In this document: one piece after another, positions 35,201-44,099 of the stretch
Layout of the letters: each line of letters starts with the position of its first letter
Numbering within the stretch: position 1 is the first letter of the stretch
DNA from: Benincasa hispida
Taxonomy: Eukaryota > Streptophyta > Magnoliopsida > Cucurbitales > Cucurbitaceae
Assembly: GCF_009727055.1 (NCBI RefSeq)
Contig: NC_052360.1
Span: 67,342,973-67,406,972, forward strand
Length of the DNA: 64,000 nt
Reading direction: 5' to 3'
Program-made: the position numbers and the translations under genes
Notes under the pieces: generated by a model
What the model was told of the DNA's origin: nothing
Databases searched by the model: none
The model's input: the letters and a program-made list of their open reading frames with translations, nothing else

Positions 35201-38200
35201 CAAGAAAATCTAACGTTTGTTGGGAGAGATGAGTCAAAACGTGGAGCAATTTTCTGAATATTTGCAAGAACTTAAAGAATTAATGCAATAAAATCCAGAA
35301 TTCATCCAATGGGACTATGAAATTGGGCAAGAAACGAATGGAAAAGAAGTCCATTGTAAAGATGAAGACCAACCGCACAAAAAGAAAATTAAAGAAATTG
35401 TCGACAACGAGGTTAAAAAAATCAATGAGATTAACTTTGAGATTGCACAAAATGAATTGGACGAGGAGGAACAATCGATTAATGAAAATAATGGTGGAGA
35501 CGTTGAAAGCAAAGACATGACAGAAGCATAAGAAAACAATACCCACAGGCGTCCTACTTCTAAAAGGTTTTAAACCTTAAATGCAGTCAACCACGAAACA
35601 ACGCGAACATAAGAAGTTTAAAAAATTGGGTTTTCGAGTGTAATAGATGGCAACATACAAGAGGTCGAATTGAAAGTTGACGAAGGTGACTCATGTGAGG
35701 AAGAGAAGATGAGATTTACCTATCCATTGCACAACACAATTCAAAAGATTTGACCAATTACCTAGTTGACTCGACCCCCATGTGTCGCGAAATCATACCA
35801 AAAGAATTACATAAAGAATTTGCATCTTCCATTTTCTGTCCACGCCTAAAGATAAACAATTATCAAATTTTCGATAAGGGTTTCACATTGTCAAAATGAT
35901 TTATTTTCACCAATTGAGGATCATATCACCAGAAGATTATTGTTGGAGATCTTAGAAAGGATTTACAGGGAAAAGATAAATATACCACCTATTAATTGGA
36001 TTTACAGGGAAAAGATAAATATTCCACCTATTAATTGGGCTCAAGAAATTTGGATGTTGTTGATATCGGTTGTTCAAAGGTGTTTCCTTTTGAGTGGTTT
36101 ACTTTTTTATTTTTACCTTCATTTCCATTTTAAAACTCGAGGACGAGTTTCTTTTGGGAGGGATAGAATATGATGTAATAGGATAGGGATATTTTGGTAA
36201 AATCAAGTTAATTTTGGTTAATCCTTGATTAATTATATTTTAATTTTTTTTAGATTCAAAATTTAAATATAAAATTAAAGTGTAAACCTCGGTGCAAATT
36301 ACTAATACCAAAAAACTAAATTGACCTCCCTAAAGCTCTTCAGATGTTCAATTTCATTTCCAAAAGTAAATACTCTTCCACCAAGACGAAGATAGGAGGC
36401 AAGAAAGGAGGTAGCTCTCAAGATCCCATTTAGTATAATATGGACTATTCCTCAATGACCCAAAACAGAAAAGCCAGCAACAGCAGCATACAAAATTTAA
36501 TTAACAAACTAAGGTTCTATGAAAATGTCAAAGAGAAAGGGAAATCATTGGGAGACACCAAGCCACTTGGAGAAGTTCTCAAACTCGGTGTAATCACTAT
36601 CTGAAATCATTGTCTGGTACCATGCTTTGCCTGCTGCCTTTACTGTTATAGCCTCCTCCTTAGGGATAATGTTCCTCTTCTTGTCAAGCTTTTCCTTCTT
36701 AGCTTTAACGCACTGTGCCTCAGCCAATAAAAAGACATTCTCCTTGCAGTCTTAGCATATGGGTTAAGCTTCAACATGGCGTTAAGGTTCTTAAGTGGGT
36801 TCTTCTTCAATGAAGGTCTCTTCACACCCTTCTTGATGGGTTTAACAACAGATTGAACCTCGTCGGAGTTGATGATCCTAGACAAATCAGCGTTGACCAT
36901 TTTGGCCCTTGGGAGAACGTAACCCTTCTTCTTCTCAGACGACTTCTCAAACAATCCATAAATGGAATCAAGCTTTTCAAAAGCAGTCCAGACAACAAAT
37001 CTTCCAAGATGACCCCAGGTGCGAGCTTCAAAAGATTCAGCCTCTCAACATTCACAATATCAACGCCCGGAATGATGCGGAAGGCCTTAACAAGCTTAGC
37101 ACCTTCAGTACCATAAACAATCAACGGACCCTTTCGCGAAATGTAGCGACGATTCCTCATCTTACCTTTACCAGGGTGAATGGCATGACTGTCCTTCGCT
37201 TCCTCGACATCAGGCAAAGCACCGATCTGCTTCAAAACCTTAATCGCAGAAGAGGTTTTCTCGATTCCCTCAACGGAGTCGCTAATCACAAGCGCCAATT
37301 CCGGAACAGACTCGATCCGGTGGCCACGAGCCAAAACCAAAGAAGAACTGCAGAAGCAGCAATGGCAGAAACAACAGCATACCTCGATCTTTCGGTGCCA
37401 TCGGCACCAAATCTTCGTCGGAGCAAACATACAACCTGCACGACACATGTTTCCAAAAGCTCCTTGACCAGCACGGTGAGTACCGCCACCAGGAACATGA
37501 GGGATACGAGAAACGGCTCATCCAGTACCCCATGATTCTGCGGAAGTTTGATGACCTGTGCGCTTGCTCACAGCATAGGGTTGGCGGTTGTTCTTAGAAA
37601 TGTTGGCGTGGACGAAGTTGATGATATCAGGACGGATAGAAGCTTTCATGACATCGGGCAATGGCACTGTCTGAGAAGAATTGGTGGCCATGTCGCCTTC
37701 GAGAGACTGGACAGCGACTAAAGGGCGAGCGGCGGTGGCGGCCATTTTGGGGCGAGTGAATGTTTAAGAAACTAGGGTTTTTTTCTCTATAGTAATTATA
37801 TTTTAATTACCAATTTAGTTTTAATCTCTTTTCGTTATCCTTTTGGGACTCTTGTAATTATCTATAAATAGAGACTCTCTCCTTTTATTAGGTCAGTGAG
37901 GTCACATTCTTATTAATAAAAAGACTCTTGATTTGATTCTTGGAGATTTCTCTCCTTTCATCATTCAGGCTACCTCATATGTCTTTGAAACAAGGAGAAT
38001 AAATGTTTCAATACCTTAAAAGACAAAGAAAACATTATAGATAATGGCCTTCCTCACTCTCAAGATAAGTTTCAAATGGAAGAAAAGATGAAAAGAATCC
38101 AATTCAACTTAAAGTCTAAAGATAATGGAAATAATAGTTTTTTTAAGTTAAAAAACATAGATGATGGAACATAATATATGAACAGAAAAATAATAATATA

Positions 38201-41200
38201 ATCCTGGCTCCATTAATAGACAAACCAGGCAAGTTTTTACTTATATAGCAAAGATACTAGGAAAGCAGCAAAATCATATACATACCTACTACTGCTTGCT
38301 ACAACAAGAGTTGATGAAGTCTGACTCTGACTTGAAGCACTGAAACCAGACGTGGTGGTAGCAGGAGTAGGAGCGGAAGTCAGAGAAGGGAAACCTGCAA
38401 AGAATAAAGACAAATATGTAGAAGCAGACACACTAACAAAATACGGAAGGGATATTTACATAACGATATGGCAACATTCTTAAGGGAGTATTTTTCTAAC
38501 ACCAAGACAGCCAAAAAAAAACTAAAGAATCAAAAAAGGCATAAAAGGATCTTTCCCGTCACAGCAATTGTTTTTTCATTCCAAATGGTCCAAAAGAAGG
38601 CTCTAATAAGGTTGCACCAGTGAATCTCCTTTTTCATTTTTGAAAGAGCGCCCACCAACAAAAGAGTCTAAAGATCACCACAAAAGGCAAGAGTCCAACC
38701 AAAACATCCACCAACAAGAAATCTCAAAATCAGGCCACAAAAGGACAAGTCGTGAAAAGGTGCCTCTGAATTTTGGAACTTCCTTTTCTTGGGGAGATGG
38801 AAACCCATGGAGATCTAATGTAGCCTAAATGATCAAAAGAGAGAATCATTTGGAGAAAGAGACCATCTGGAAAATATTAATCAAAGCCAAATACGGGTCA
38901 CAACACTTTGATCTCATGGCAGCTGATTACAAACGCATTTCAACTAGAAGCCCATTGGAAATACATTCTACATCAAAAGGATCTTGTCTACAGAATATTC
39001 AATGTATTATCAGTTATGGCTCCTCTACAGCTTTTTGGACCGACACATAGTTTGCTAGTTACACTTCTAAAAAGACTTTCCCCAAGCTCTATCAATTGTC
39101 TAACTCAAAAAATGCACCTACTAAGGAGGTTTGGAATGCTACAAACTGTCTTGGTCCCCAAACTTCATAAGACACCTCAAAGATGATGAGATCACGGAAT
39201 GGGCTACTTTTACCTATCTCCTTCCAATTTTGAACCTTACAGATAGAAAGGATAATTGGTTATGGAAACTCAATCATTCTGGTTTCAATGCAAAGCCATT
39301 ATACTCTTCCCTCTTGACCAACCCACACTCATCTTCGGCCGACTTATTTAGAAAATTATGCAATTGCTCTTGCCCAAAGAGAGTGAAATTCCTCCTTTGG
39401 TAAATCATAAATTCATGTCTAAACACCATGGATAGGTTACAAAAACGCTGCCCATGGATCAACCTATCTCCTTCTTGGTGTTGCCCCTGTCGAACAAACA
39501 GTGAAACTATTCAGCATGTCTTCTCTGACTGCCCCTATTCTAGAGAGATATGGATGGAGATTTTCTCTGCCTTTAATTGGTTTGTTGCTTTTCCAAATGG
39601 CACACAAAGCTGGCTCCACCTACTGATCGTTGGACTCCTTTCAAAGTTGTCAAAGATCGTCTTTGGTTAAGCACCATTTGTGCTGTTTTGTGGAAGACTT
39701 GGAATGAAAGAAATGCTAGAATCTTACAGGATAAGAACAAGACAACAAAAGACATTATTGATACTATCATTCAAAATGCTTTTTTTGGTGCAAAGATTTA
39801 TAAGCTATACACAGTTATAGTTTTTCTTTCCTTGTAATTGGAAACACCTTTTGCACACCCTATGAATGTTCTTTTTTGTACACCCTATGAATGGGGTCCT
39901 ATTGTACCTTTGGATATCTTTGGATATTTCATTTAATCAATGAAATTGTTTCTTATCCAAAAAAAATGATCAAAGGGGAGAAATTTCCAAGAATTCAAAC
40001 AAAAGTCTTTTATTAATGAGAAGATGTGTAATACAAAGAAGGGACTCTCTATTTTTAAAGAATTACAAGAATCCTAAAAGGATAACTAAAAGAGGCTAAA
40101 AACCAATTTGGTAATTAAAAGGTAAGTGATCAAGGATTAACCAAGATTAACTTGAAAACACTGATTGATTGTAGCTTTAAAAGTAAGGACTACTTTTTGT
40201 GACCGCTAATGGTATTTTTATGCCAACTTGGCAACTTCTTATCAAGGATAAACTAGAGAGTACATGCCAAAAATCCTTTCAATATGAAGCTTTAGAAGGG
40301 CCACATATAGCGGAGACTGGAGAGCAAAAAAGATAAACCATCGGCCAAAGAAATGTGAGGGGAAAGAGTATACACACCTTCTAGGCCTCCATCGCCAATA
40401 TAGAAGGACCATTCCAAAGGATAGTAATACCTCTAGAAGAGCTCCAAGCATTGGTGACAGACCAACCAATGTGAACTGAACTCCAGAGAGATTTTATCAA
40501 GAGACGTCGTTCTTTTCTAGATTCTTGGAGGATGACATATAGAGGGATTTTCTCTAAAATGAAGTTCTTAGCCAAGATTCAAAACCCCTAATATTCCATG
40601 ACAACTTACAAGATAATCAAAAGGGAAATTGCGACCCACTTCGAATGTGGAGGAAACTTTTTCATATTTGATTGTTGGGTGCAACCAAAAACCTCATTTA
40701 TTCACTGTCATCAAAACAATGTATCCTTTGCAAAATGAATTTGGAGTCTCAATCTCAATTATTTATTTGCTGCCCGTTTGTACAATCTTTTTGGAATGAT
40801 TCGGGAGCAACGTTCAATTGGCCCATGGTCCTCCCATAGAATCCTCACATGCTCCCAACTTTTTATTATTGGACCATCCATTTAGTTTGAAGAAGGAAAC
40901 TATGTGGAAGAATCTAGCTCATGCTTTTTTGTGGTCAATTTGGAATGAAAGAAACCATATAACTTTCAAAGACAAGGATACTACTTAATACATTTTTTAA
41001 ACAATGTCCTTTAACTTGCTCTTTCATGGTGTAAATTGCTCTCTTCTCCTCCTACACTATTTCTTCTCTCTTGTCCAATTAGAGATGTCTTGTAACCACT
41101 TTTGGATTGGAAATCTTCTTTCCACACACACACACACACAAAAAAGAACAAAAATCAAATCCAAACGTCTCCATTGGGTTAAAAAAAACCCAGTTTTTAT

Positions 41201-43110
41201 TAAGTTATATACTATACATCTACTAAATCTACGAAGTTTGCTCATACTTCAAAACACAGAGTGCTACTTTAGGTAGTAACGCCGCCCAGGCTCAAATGCC
41301 TCCATGTTAGATGCATAAACTGAAGAGCTGAGTTTTAATTCAAACATATATAATGAATCATCTGACAAGATGCGTAAAACAAACAATGGAGTCAAATTGA
41401 AATGTTTTTTTTATGAATAACAAGCTTTCATTGACGGGAAAAAAAATAACGTTTGAATCCACTTTCATTGTCAGATGACTCATTAAGGTTTATTATTGCA
41501 AGATCATGGGAGAGAGTTGCCCATTGCTCCATCTCTACCTCAGATATAGCATTGACTATAGAAATAATGAAGAAAATCATTTATAACAACCAAAAGAATA
41601 TTTGAATCCGTCTTCACTACATTTGTACACATGCAATTCTAAAAAAGAAGGGGAAGAACCACTTAACAACATGAGTCAACAAACTTATTCCGAACAGCCA
41701 ATATTATAAATTATCACGAAGTAGAACAAAGAAAGTAGAGAACTTACCGAAAGAGGCTGGTGCTTGGGATGATGAAGCAGCAGTTGATGTTTTGGTCGGC
41801 AATGATAAGGAACCAATTGCACTTGATGAAGAAGCCATGCTTGTGACACCGAAACCAGTAAATGAACTCACAGCACCCGAAGAAGAAGCCGAAGGAACGG
41901 AGGATGCTGCTATGGACAAGGTGGTAGCAGCTGAAGAACTCGAACTAAAAGCTGGCACGGAGAAGGATGGCTGAGTTGTGCTATTTGCAGCTGGAGTAGA
42001 ACCACTGGTGGTAGTAACCGTAGAGAATAAAGGAGCCACAGAACTTGACAATGATAGAGAAGTAGGCTTTGTAGCTGTAGTGCTCGGAGCAGAAGACCCT
42101 CCCGTCGATGCTGCATTGCTAATACTAAACCCGAAAGAAGATTGAGATGCCGACGAAGCAGGTGTTCCGAATGAGAAGCTCGAGGAACTAGTAGAGGCTG
42201 TTGTAAGAGAAGAAGAAGAAGATGCAGTTGTAATACTAGTAGTTTTGGACAAAGACACGGTGGAAAATGAAAACCCAGAAGAAGAAGAAGAAGAAGAAGC
42301 CGCAAACAGTGAAGACGAATTCAAATTCTGGGAAGAACTCGAAGAAAAAGAGTTCTGGAACGGAGAAGTCGATGTAGACGATGAAGACGACGCAAACAAG
42401 TTTGAAGTGGAAAGCGAAGAAGATGCACCAAAGGGACTAGACCCAAACAAAGCTGAACCTGAACTCCCTGAAGTTGTAGATGTCCCAAACAGGGAAGAAC
42501 TAGAACCTGAAGCGGCAACAGAAGCGCCAAACAACGCTGACCCCGGACTTGCAGTGGATGCAGATGTTGTGCCAAACAATGGTGCACTGGAAGTAGTTGC
42601 AGAAGACACCCCTCCAAACAAGGACGGAGCGGAGGCCCCTGCAGATGGGGTAGCCCCAAACAAGGGCGCAGATGAGCTCCCGGAGGACGGAAGAGCCCCA
42701 AACGAGGGCACAAGGGAGCTCCCAGAGGAAGAAGCAGGCCCAAACGAGGGCGCAGGTGAGCTCCCAGAGGAGGAAGCAGACCCAAACAAGGGAGCAGATG
42801 AGGTCCCAGAGGAGGGAGCAGACCCAAACAAGGGGAGGGAGAAAGAGAAGGGAGAGGAAGCGGAGGAGGGGAAAGAGGAAGAGCCAAAGCCGGAGGAAGA
42901 GGAAGAAGCAGGATTGGGGGTTTGATTGGAAAATGGAGAGGAGGAGGAGGTAGGGTTAGAGGAGGAGGAAGATGAAAGAGATAAAGGGGTTGATGATGAT
43001 CCGAAGGAGAAGGCGGAAGTGGATCCGAATGAGAAACCTGTGGAAGAGGAGAATGGAGAAGAAGAAGAAGACCACTGGGAGGAGGAAGATCCAGAACCGG
43101 AACCCGACAT
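22414..43110 (-). CDS. NUP62: Nuclear pore complex protein NUP62-like (nine exons, 713 aa)
   Basis: Central-channel nucleoporin. Plant NUP62 with NUP58 and NUP54 forms the FG-lined transport channel. The exons, all with GT..AG and consistent phase, are 43110-41748, 38394-38286, 34450-34369, 32917-32795, 31576-31499, 28778-28675, 25930-25843, 25666-25568 and 22509-22414. Residues 1 to about 455 are Ser/Ala/Thr-rich with about 18 FG dipeptides (FSFG, LFGS, LFGA, LFGT). Residues about 505-713 form the conserved Nsp1/NUP62 coiled-coil domain ([80 protein letters not shown]). The protein ends KFWMS. Arabidopsis NUP62 is a little longer (about 740 aa). No frame damage, so the gene looks intact despite introns full of transposons. 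The start is the first Met after a leader with no in-frame Met nearby. Confidence 0.93.
22951..23268 (+). mobile_element. LINE ORF2 fragment in NUP62 intron 8, plus strand
   Basis: From about 23060, translation gives [20 protein letters not shown] and, after a stop, [20 protein letters not shown]. This is the zinc-binding reverse-transcriptase tail domain (zf-RVT) of plant LINEs. It is cut at about 23268 where an oppositely oriented LINE begins. The left end (set at 22951) is not resolved. Confidence 0.65.
23269..25385 (-). mobile_element. 5'-truncated LINE (L1-type), NUP62 intron 8
   Basis: Minus-strand element with its poly(A) end at 23276-23269. Reading from 25385 down, reverse transcriptase motifs appear in order: [52 protein letters not shown], and FVDDTILF at the catalytic YADD position. 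The thumb region ([13 protein letters not shown]) comes next, followed by [19 protein letters not shown] and the zinc-binding tail ([11 protein letters not shown]). Frameshifts break it. The endonuclease is missing, so it is truncated at the 5' end as is usual for LINEs. Confidence 0.85.
25568..25666 (-). CDS. NUP62: NUP62 exon 8
   Basis: 33 codons, [17 protein letters not shown] to SSLMWIDEK. Donor AAG|GTTAGT. Confidence 0.92.
25680..25808. repeat. Microsatellites in NUP62 intron 7
   Basis: (AAT)n at about 25681-25699, then (AAAT)n at about 25764-25783 and (GAAA)n/(GAA)n to about 25820, between exons 7 and 8. Confidence 0.8.
25843..25930 (-). CDS. NUP62: NUP62 exon 7
   Basis: Completes the Met codon, then [17 protein letters not shown] and [12 protein letters not shown]. 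Donor CAG|GTAAAG. Confidence 0.92.
26095..26640 (-). mobile_element. LINE ORF2 fragment, NUP62 intron 6
   Basis: Minus translation of 26310-26110 reads [20 protein letters not shown], then [15 protein letters not shown]. It is the region after reverse transcriptase seen at 24416 in the other LINE copy. Worn ends. Confidence 0.65.
26820..27807 (-). mobile_element. 5'-truncated LINE 3' part, NUP62 intron 6
   Basis: Its poly(A) end lies at 26828-26820. Minus translation of 27798-27457 includes [20 protein letters not shown], and 27473-26964 includes [18 protein letters not shown] and [14 protein letters not shown]. These are the zf-RVT domain and C-terminus of a LINE ORF2. Truncated before reverse transcriptase. 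Confidence 0.8.
27808..28285. repeat. Imperfect direct duplication, period about 285 bp
   Basis: AACACTTTGCTAAGAA, then TCCAAATTGGAAGTGGG, occurs at about 27810 and again at about 28096, with similar downstream sequence for about 190 bases. A third related stretch (ATGAACTCTCTT-AATAT) occurs at about 26801 and 28045. Old duplicated repeat DNA, no gene. Confidence 0.6.
28675..28778 (-). CDS. NUP62: NUP62 exon 6
   Basis: [16 protein letters not shown], then [13 protein letters not shown]. The donor splits a Met codon (AT|gtgagt). Confidence 0.92.
29194..29520 (-). mobile_element. LINE 3'-end fragment with 36-base poly(A), NUP62 intron 5
   Basis: The T run 29194-29229 is the poly(A) of a minus-strand LINE. 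The adjoining TGAAACAACTTTTCATTGAG is the 3' UTR word shared with the copies at 23276 and 30020. Truncated to about 330 bp. Confidence 0.65.
29930..30480 (-). mobile_element. Older LINE fragment interrupted by a younger one
   Basis: The stretch just before 30003 and again after 30378 belongs to a worn minus-strand LINE-like sequence (AAGGCTCACTTTCTTGGGGA antisense to KIPKKV-like text). It is interrupted by the copy at 30021-30361. Confidence 0.45.
30021..30361 (-). mobile_element. Short 5'-truncated LINE with target duplication, NUP62 intron 5
   Basis: Poly(A) as T run 30021-30027, then 3' UTR (ACTTTCATTGAGAAAAAATA). At its 5' end lies zf-RVT tail text ([15 protein letters not shown]) matching the copy at 23637. 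It is flanked by TAAGAGTGAAACACAAGA (30003-30020) and TAAGAGTGACACAAGA (30362-30377), a 16-18 bp target duplication. Confidence 0.75.
30482..31498. other. Rest of NUP62 intron 5
   Basis: AT-rich, no gene. A short repeated phrase TTAATATTATATCAACACTT / TTAACATTATATCAACACTT occurs at about 31072 and 31225. Confidence 0.4.
31499..31576 (-). CDS. NUP62: NUP62 exon 5
   Basis: 26 codons, [16 protein letters not shown] then [10 protein letters not shown]. Heptad-rich coiled coil. Confidence 0.92.
31577..32794. other. NUP62 intron 4
   Basis: No gene. Contains a short LINE-tail-like word (AACTTTTCATTGATATAAT at about 32219-32237) and A-rich low-complexity DNA. Confidence 0.4.
32795..32917 (-). CDS. 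NUP62: NUP62 exon 4
   Basis: 41 codons in phase 0, [16 protein letters not shown] to NRDILLRLE. The first coiled-coil segment. Confidence 0.92.
33987..34240 (-). mobile_element. LINE ORF2 C-terminal fragment, NUP62 intron 3
   Basis: Minus translation reads [20 protein letters not shown] and [17 protein letters not shown], then FHHYSFTML. This is the extreme C-terminus of LINE ORF2. The rest of intron 3 (32918-34368) shows no gene. Confidence 0.6.
34369..34450 (-). CDS. NUP62: NUP62 exon 3
   Basis: Acceptor atgcag|TGG, donor GAAGAG|GTATTT. It starts the conserved domain with [13 protein letters not shown]. Confidence 0.9.
34573..37977 (+). mobile_element. Short non-autonomous LTR retrotransposon in NUP62 intron 2
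   Basis: The left LTR is 34573-34815 and the right LTR is 36171-36245 plus 37809-37977, split by an RPL4 retrocopy. Both LTRs run TGATGTAATAGG to CA and differ at roughly twenty positions by eye. The element is flanked by a perfect 5-bp duplication TATGT (34568-34572, 37978-37982). The primer-binding site TTGGTATCAGAG lies at 34818-34829 (initiator tRNA-Met type), with a polypurine tract TTTTGGGAGGGATAGAA at about 36152-36169. The LTR carries TATA (TCTATAAATAGAG). The 1.36-kb interior has only short broken Lys/Glu-rich frames (35025-35213, 35317-35520) and no reverse transcriptase or integrase. It must therefore have used enzymes in trans. Confidence 0.88.
36230..37808 (-). pseudogene. RPL4: Processed pseudogene of 60S ribosomal protein L4 (uL4)
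   Basis: Intronless retrocopy whose coding trace runs 37745 down to 36545 in at least three frames. It opens [19 protein letters not shown], then [16 protein letters not shown]. The next frame gives [44 protein letters not shown]. Later come [20 protein letters not shown] and [17 protein letters not shown]. It ends [20 protein letters not shown]. Frameshifts occur near 37520, 36970 and 36725. A leader with the telo-box AAACCCTAG, typical of plant ribosomal protein genes, lies at 37771-37792. A short poly(A) trace follows the 3' UTR at 36251-36246. The copy is bracketed by identical 16-base repeats TAATTATATTTTAATT (36230-36245, 37793-37808), the mark of LINE-driven insertion. Confidence 0.93.
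38286..38394 (-). CDS. NUP62: NUP62 exon 2
   Basis: Acceptor ttgcag|GTTT, donor AGTAG|GTATGT. Ser/Thr-rich linker ([17 protein letters not shown]), still low-complexity. Confidence 0.85.
38560..38760 (-). mobile_element. LINE C-terminal fragment, NUP62 intron 1
   Basis: Minus translation gives [21 protein letters not shown] and [15 protein letters not shown] text, as in other LINE ORF2 tails. Very short. Confidence 0.4.
38816..40157 (-). mobile_element. Solo LTR fragment of the intron-2 element family, split by a LINE
   Basis: 38816-38845 and 39966-40157 together are the reverse complement of the LTR at 34573-34815: TGTAGCCTAAATGATCAAA, then CCAAGAATTCAAACAAAAGT, then AACCAATTTGGTAATTAAAA and GGATTAACCAAGATTAACTT. 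It stops about 45 bases short of the expected LTR start. The LINE at 38846-39965 sits inside it. Confidence 0.7.
38846..39965 (+). mobile_element. 5'-truncated LINE, NUP62 intron 1
   Basis: Plus-strand ORF2 tail: [30 protein letters not shown], then the zinc-binding [20 protein letters not shown] and [15 protein letters not shown]. The poly(A) run ends at 39965. Flanks ATGATCAAAAGAGAGAA (38829-38845) and ATGATCAAAGGGGAGAA (39966-39982) are a 17-bp target duplication with two changes. Several frameshifts. Confidence 0.82.
40200..40600 (-). mobile_element. LINE endonuclease fragment, NUP62 intron 1
   Basis: Minus translation reads [18 protein letters not shown], then [11 protein letters not shown], resembling the N-terminal endonuclease region of LINE ORF2 (G-G-I-x-I-x-W element). 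Ends worn. Confidence 0.5.
40640..41145 (+). mobile_element. LINE ORF2 C-terminal fragment, NUP62 intron 1
   Basis: Plus translation includes [19 protein letters not shown] text and [24 protein letters not shown] text. A (CA)n microsatellite lies at 41124-41139. The rest of intron 1 to 41747 shows no gene. Confidence 0.5.
41748..43110 (-). CDS. NUP62: NUP62 exon 1 (FG-repeat region)
   Basis: 1363 bases from the ATG at 43110 to the TTTCG|GTAAGT donor. It encodes the whole FG/Ser-rich domain. Ser codons TCT/TCC on this strand make long Glu/Asp-rich open frames on the other strand, which are shadows. Confidence 0.93.
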
Positions 43111-43195
43111 CTCGATCGATCTCCAGCGGAAGAGACTGTCAGAGTGAGGGTTTTAGGGGGGTTTGGTGGAAACGGTATTTATCTAAATAATTTCA
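43111..43195 (-). promoter_or_regulatory. NUP62 5' leader and putative core promoter
   Basis: Upstream of the ATG on the minus strand lies a leader with CTAAAACCCTCAC. A TATA-like TTTAGATAAATACC follows at about 43176-43189, some 65-80 bases from the ATG. No transcription start can be proved. Confidence 0.3.
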
Positions 43196-44095
43196 ATTTT
43201 TCCAGTATGAATCAAGTAAAGCAAAAAAATAAAATAAAAAACATCGAATTATAATGGAGTTGAAATAATGAAATTTAATGCAGAGAAATGAGTTAGTTTT
43301 AGAGGTTAATTAGGAAAAATGGATGGTTTTCAAACCATTTTAGAAAAAAATGATTTTAGAAGTGATTTGAAAAAATGCGTGGTTTTCAAACTATTTACAA
43401 AAAATAGGACATTTTTTTTCTTTATTAAAATACGTCTCTTTTTCTATAATTTTTTATATTTTTTAGACAGGTCATACTTAAATATGTCTGCTCAATAAAT
43501 GCATTCAGTTCATTAAAAAAATATGGTTGAATTGTCAAATCAATGCGTATGTCAGCGCCTTCACAAGGTCTGCAGGCGCCAGACCTCGTTGACTATGGTA
43601 GAAAACCAATTTTGTCGGTTTCTACTCCATTTTCCCTTCAATTTTGCCCCCTTTTTTTCGGACAAATCCTTCCTCTTCTTTATCTTTTCTCCCCAACATC
43701 CAACAACCATTTTTATTTCACCATTTCCTTATATTTTCTCCCCCAAATAGCCATTTTTTTATCATCTCATTCCTATTTAATCTCCCAAACAGCCATCTTT
43801 TTATCATCTTCTTCATATTTCTCCTCCCAAATTTGGTGGTCGTCTTAATATTTACCATTTTCTTCCTCTATTCATATTACTACTCTATTTCGGTGCAACA
43901 TTTTTAGTAGAAATATTGAATGTTGAATGTTTGAAAATATTCATAATGTATTTAGTCGTTGATTTTTTTAGAAATATTGAAGGTTTGAAAATCAAATTTA
44001 TTTTAGTTTTTTTTTTAGAGTTACATTGTGTTATATGCACTCTTATGTTATAATAAGTTGTAAATCTATTCAAAATTTTAATGAATGACTAAGTT
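43196..44095. other. NUP62 upstream region
   Basis: No gene. A phrase TGGTTTTCAAAC recurs about 57 bases apart (43324, 43381). Pyrimidine-rich TCTCCCAAA/TTTTTATCAT phrases are duplicated at about 43740-43810. Confidence 0.4.
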
Positions 44096-44099
44096 TAGT

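Noticed and set aside
36909..37535. 208-codon plus-strand ORF
   Set aside because: Antisense of the RPL4 retrocopy; no own features.
42245..42925. 226-codon acidic plus-strand ORF rich in Glu
   Set aside because: It is exactly antisense to the Ser/FG-rich NUP62 exon 1; TCT/TCC Ser codons become Glu/Gly-type codons. It has no leader or family.
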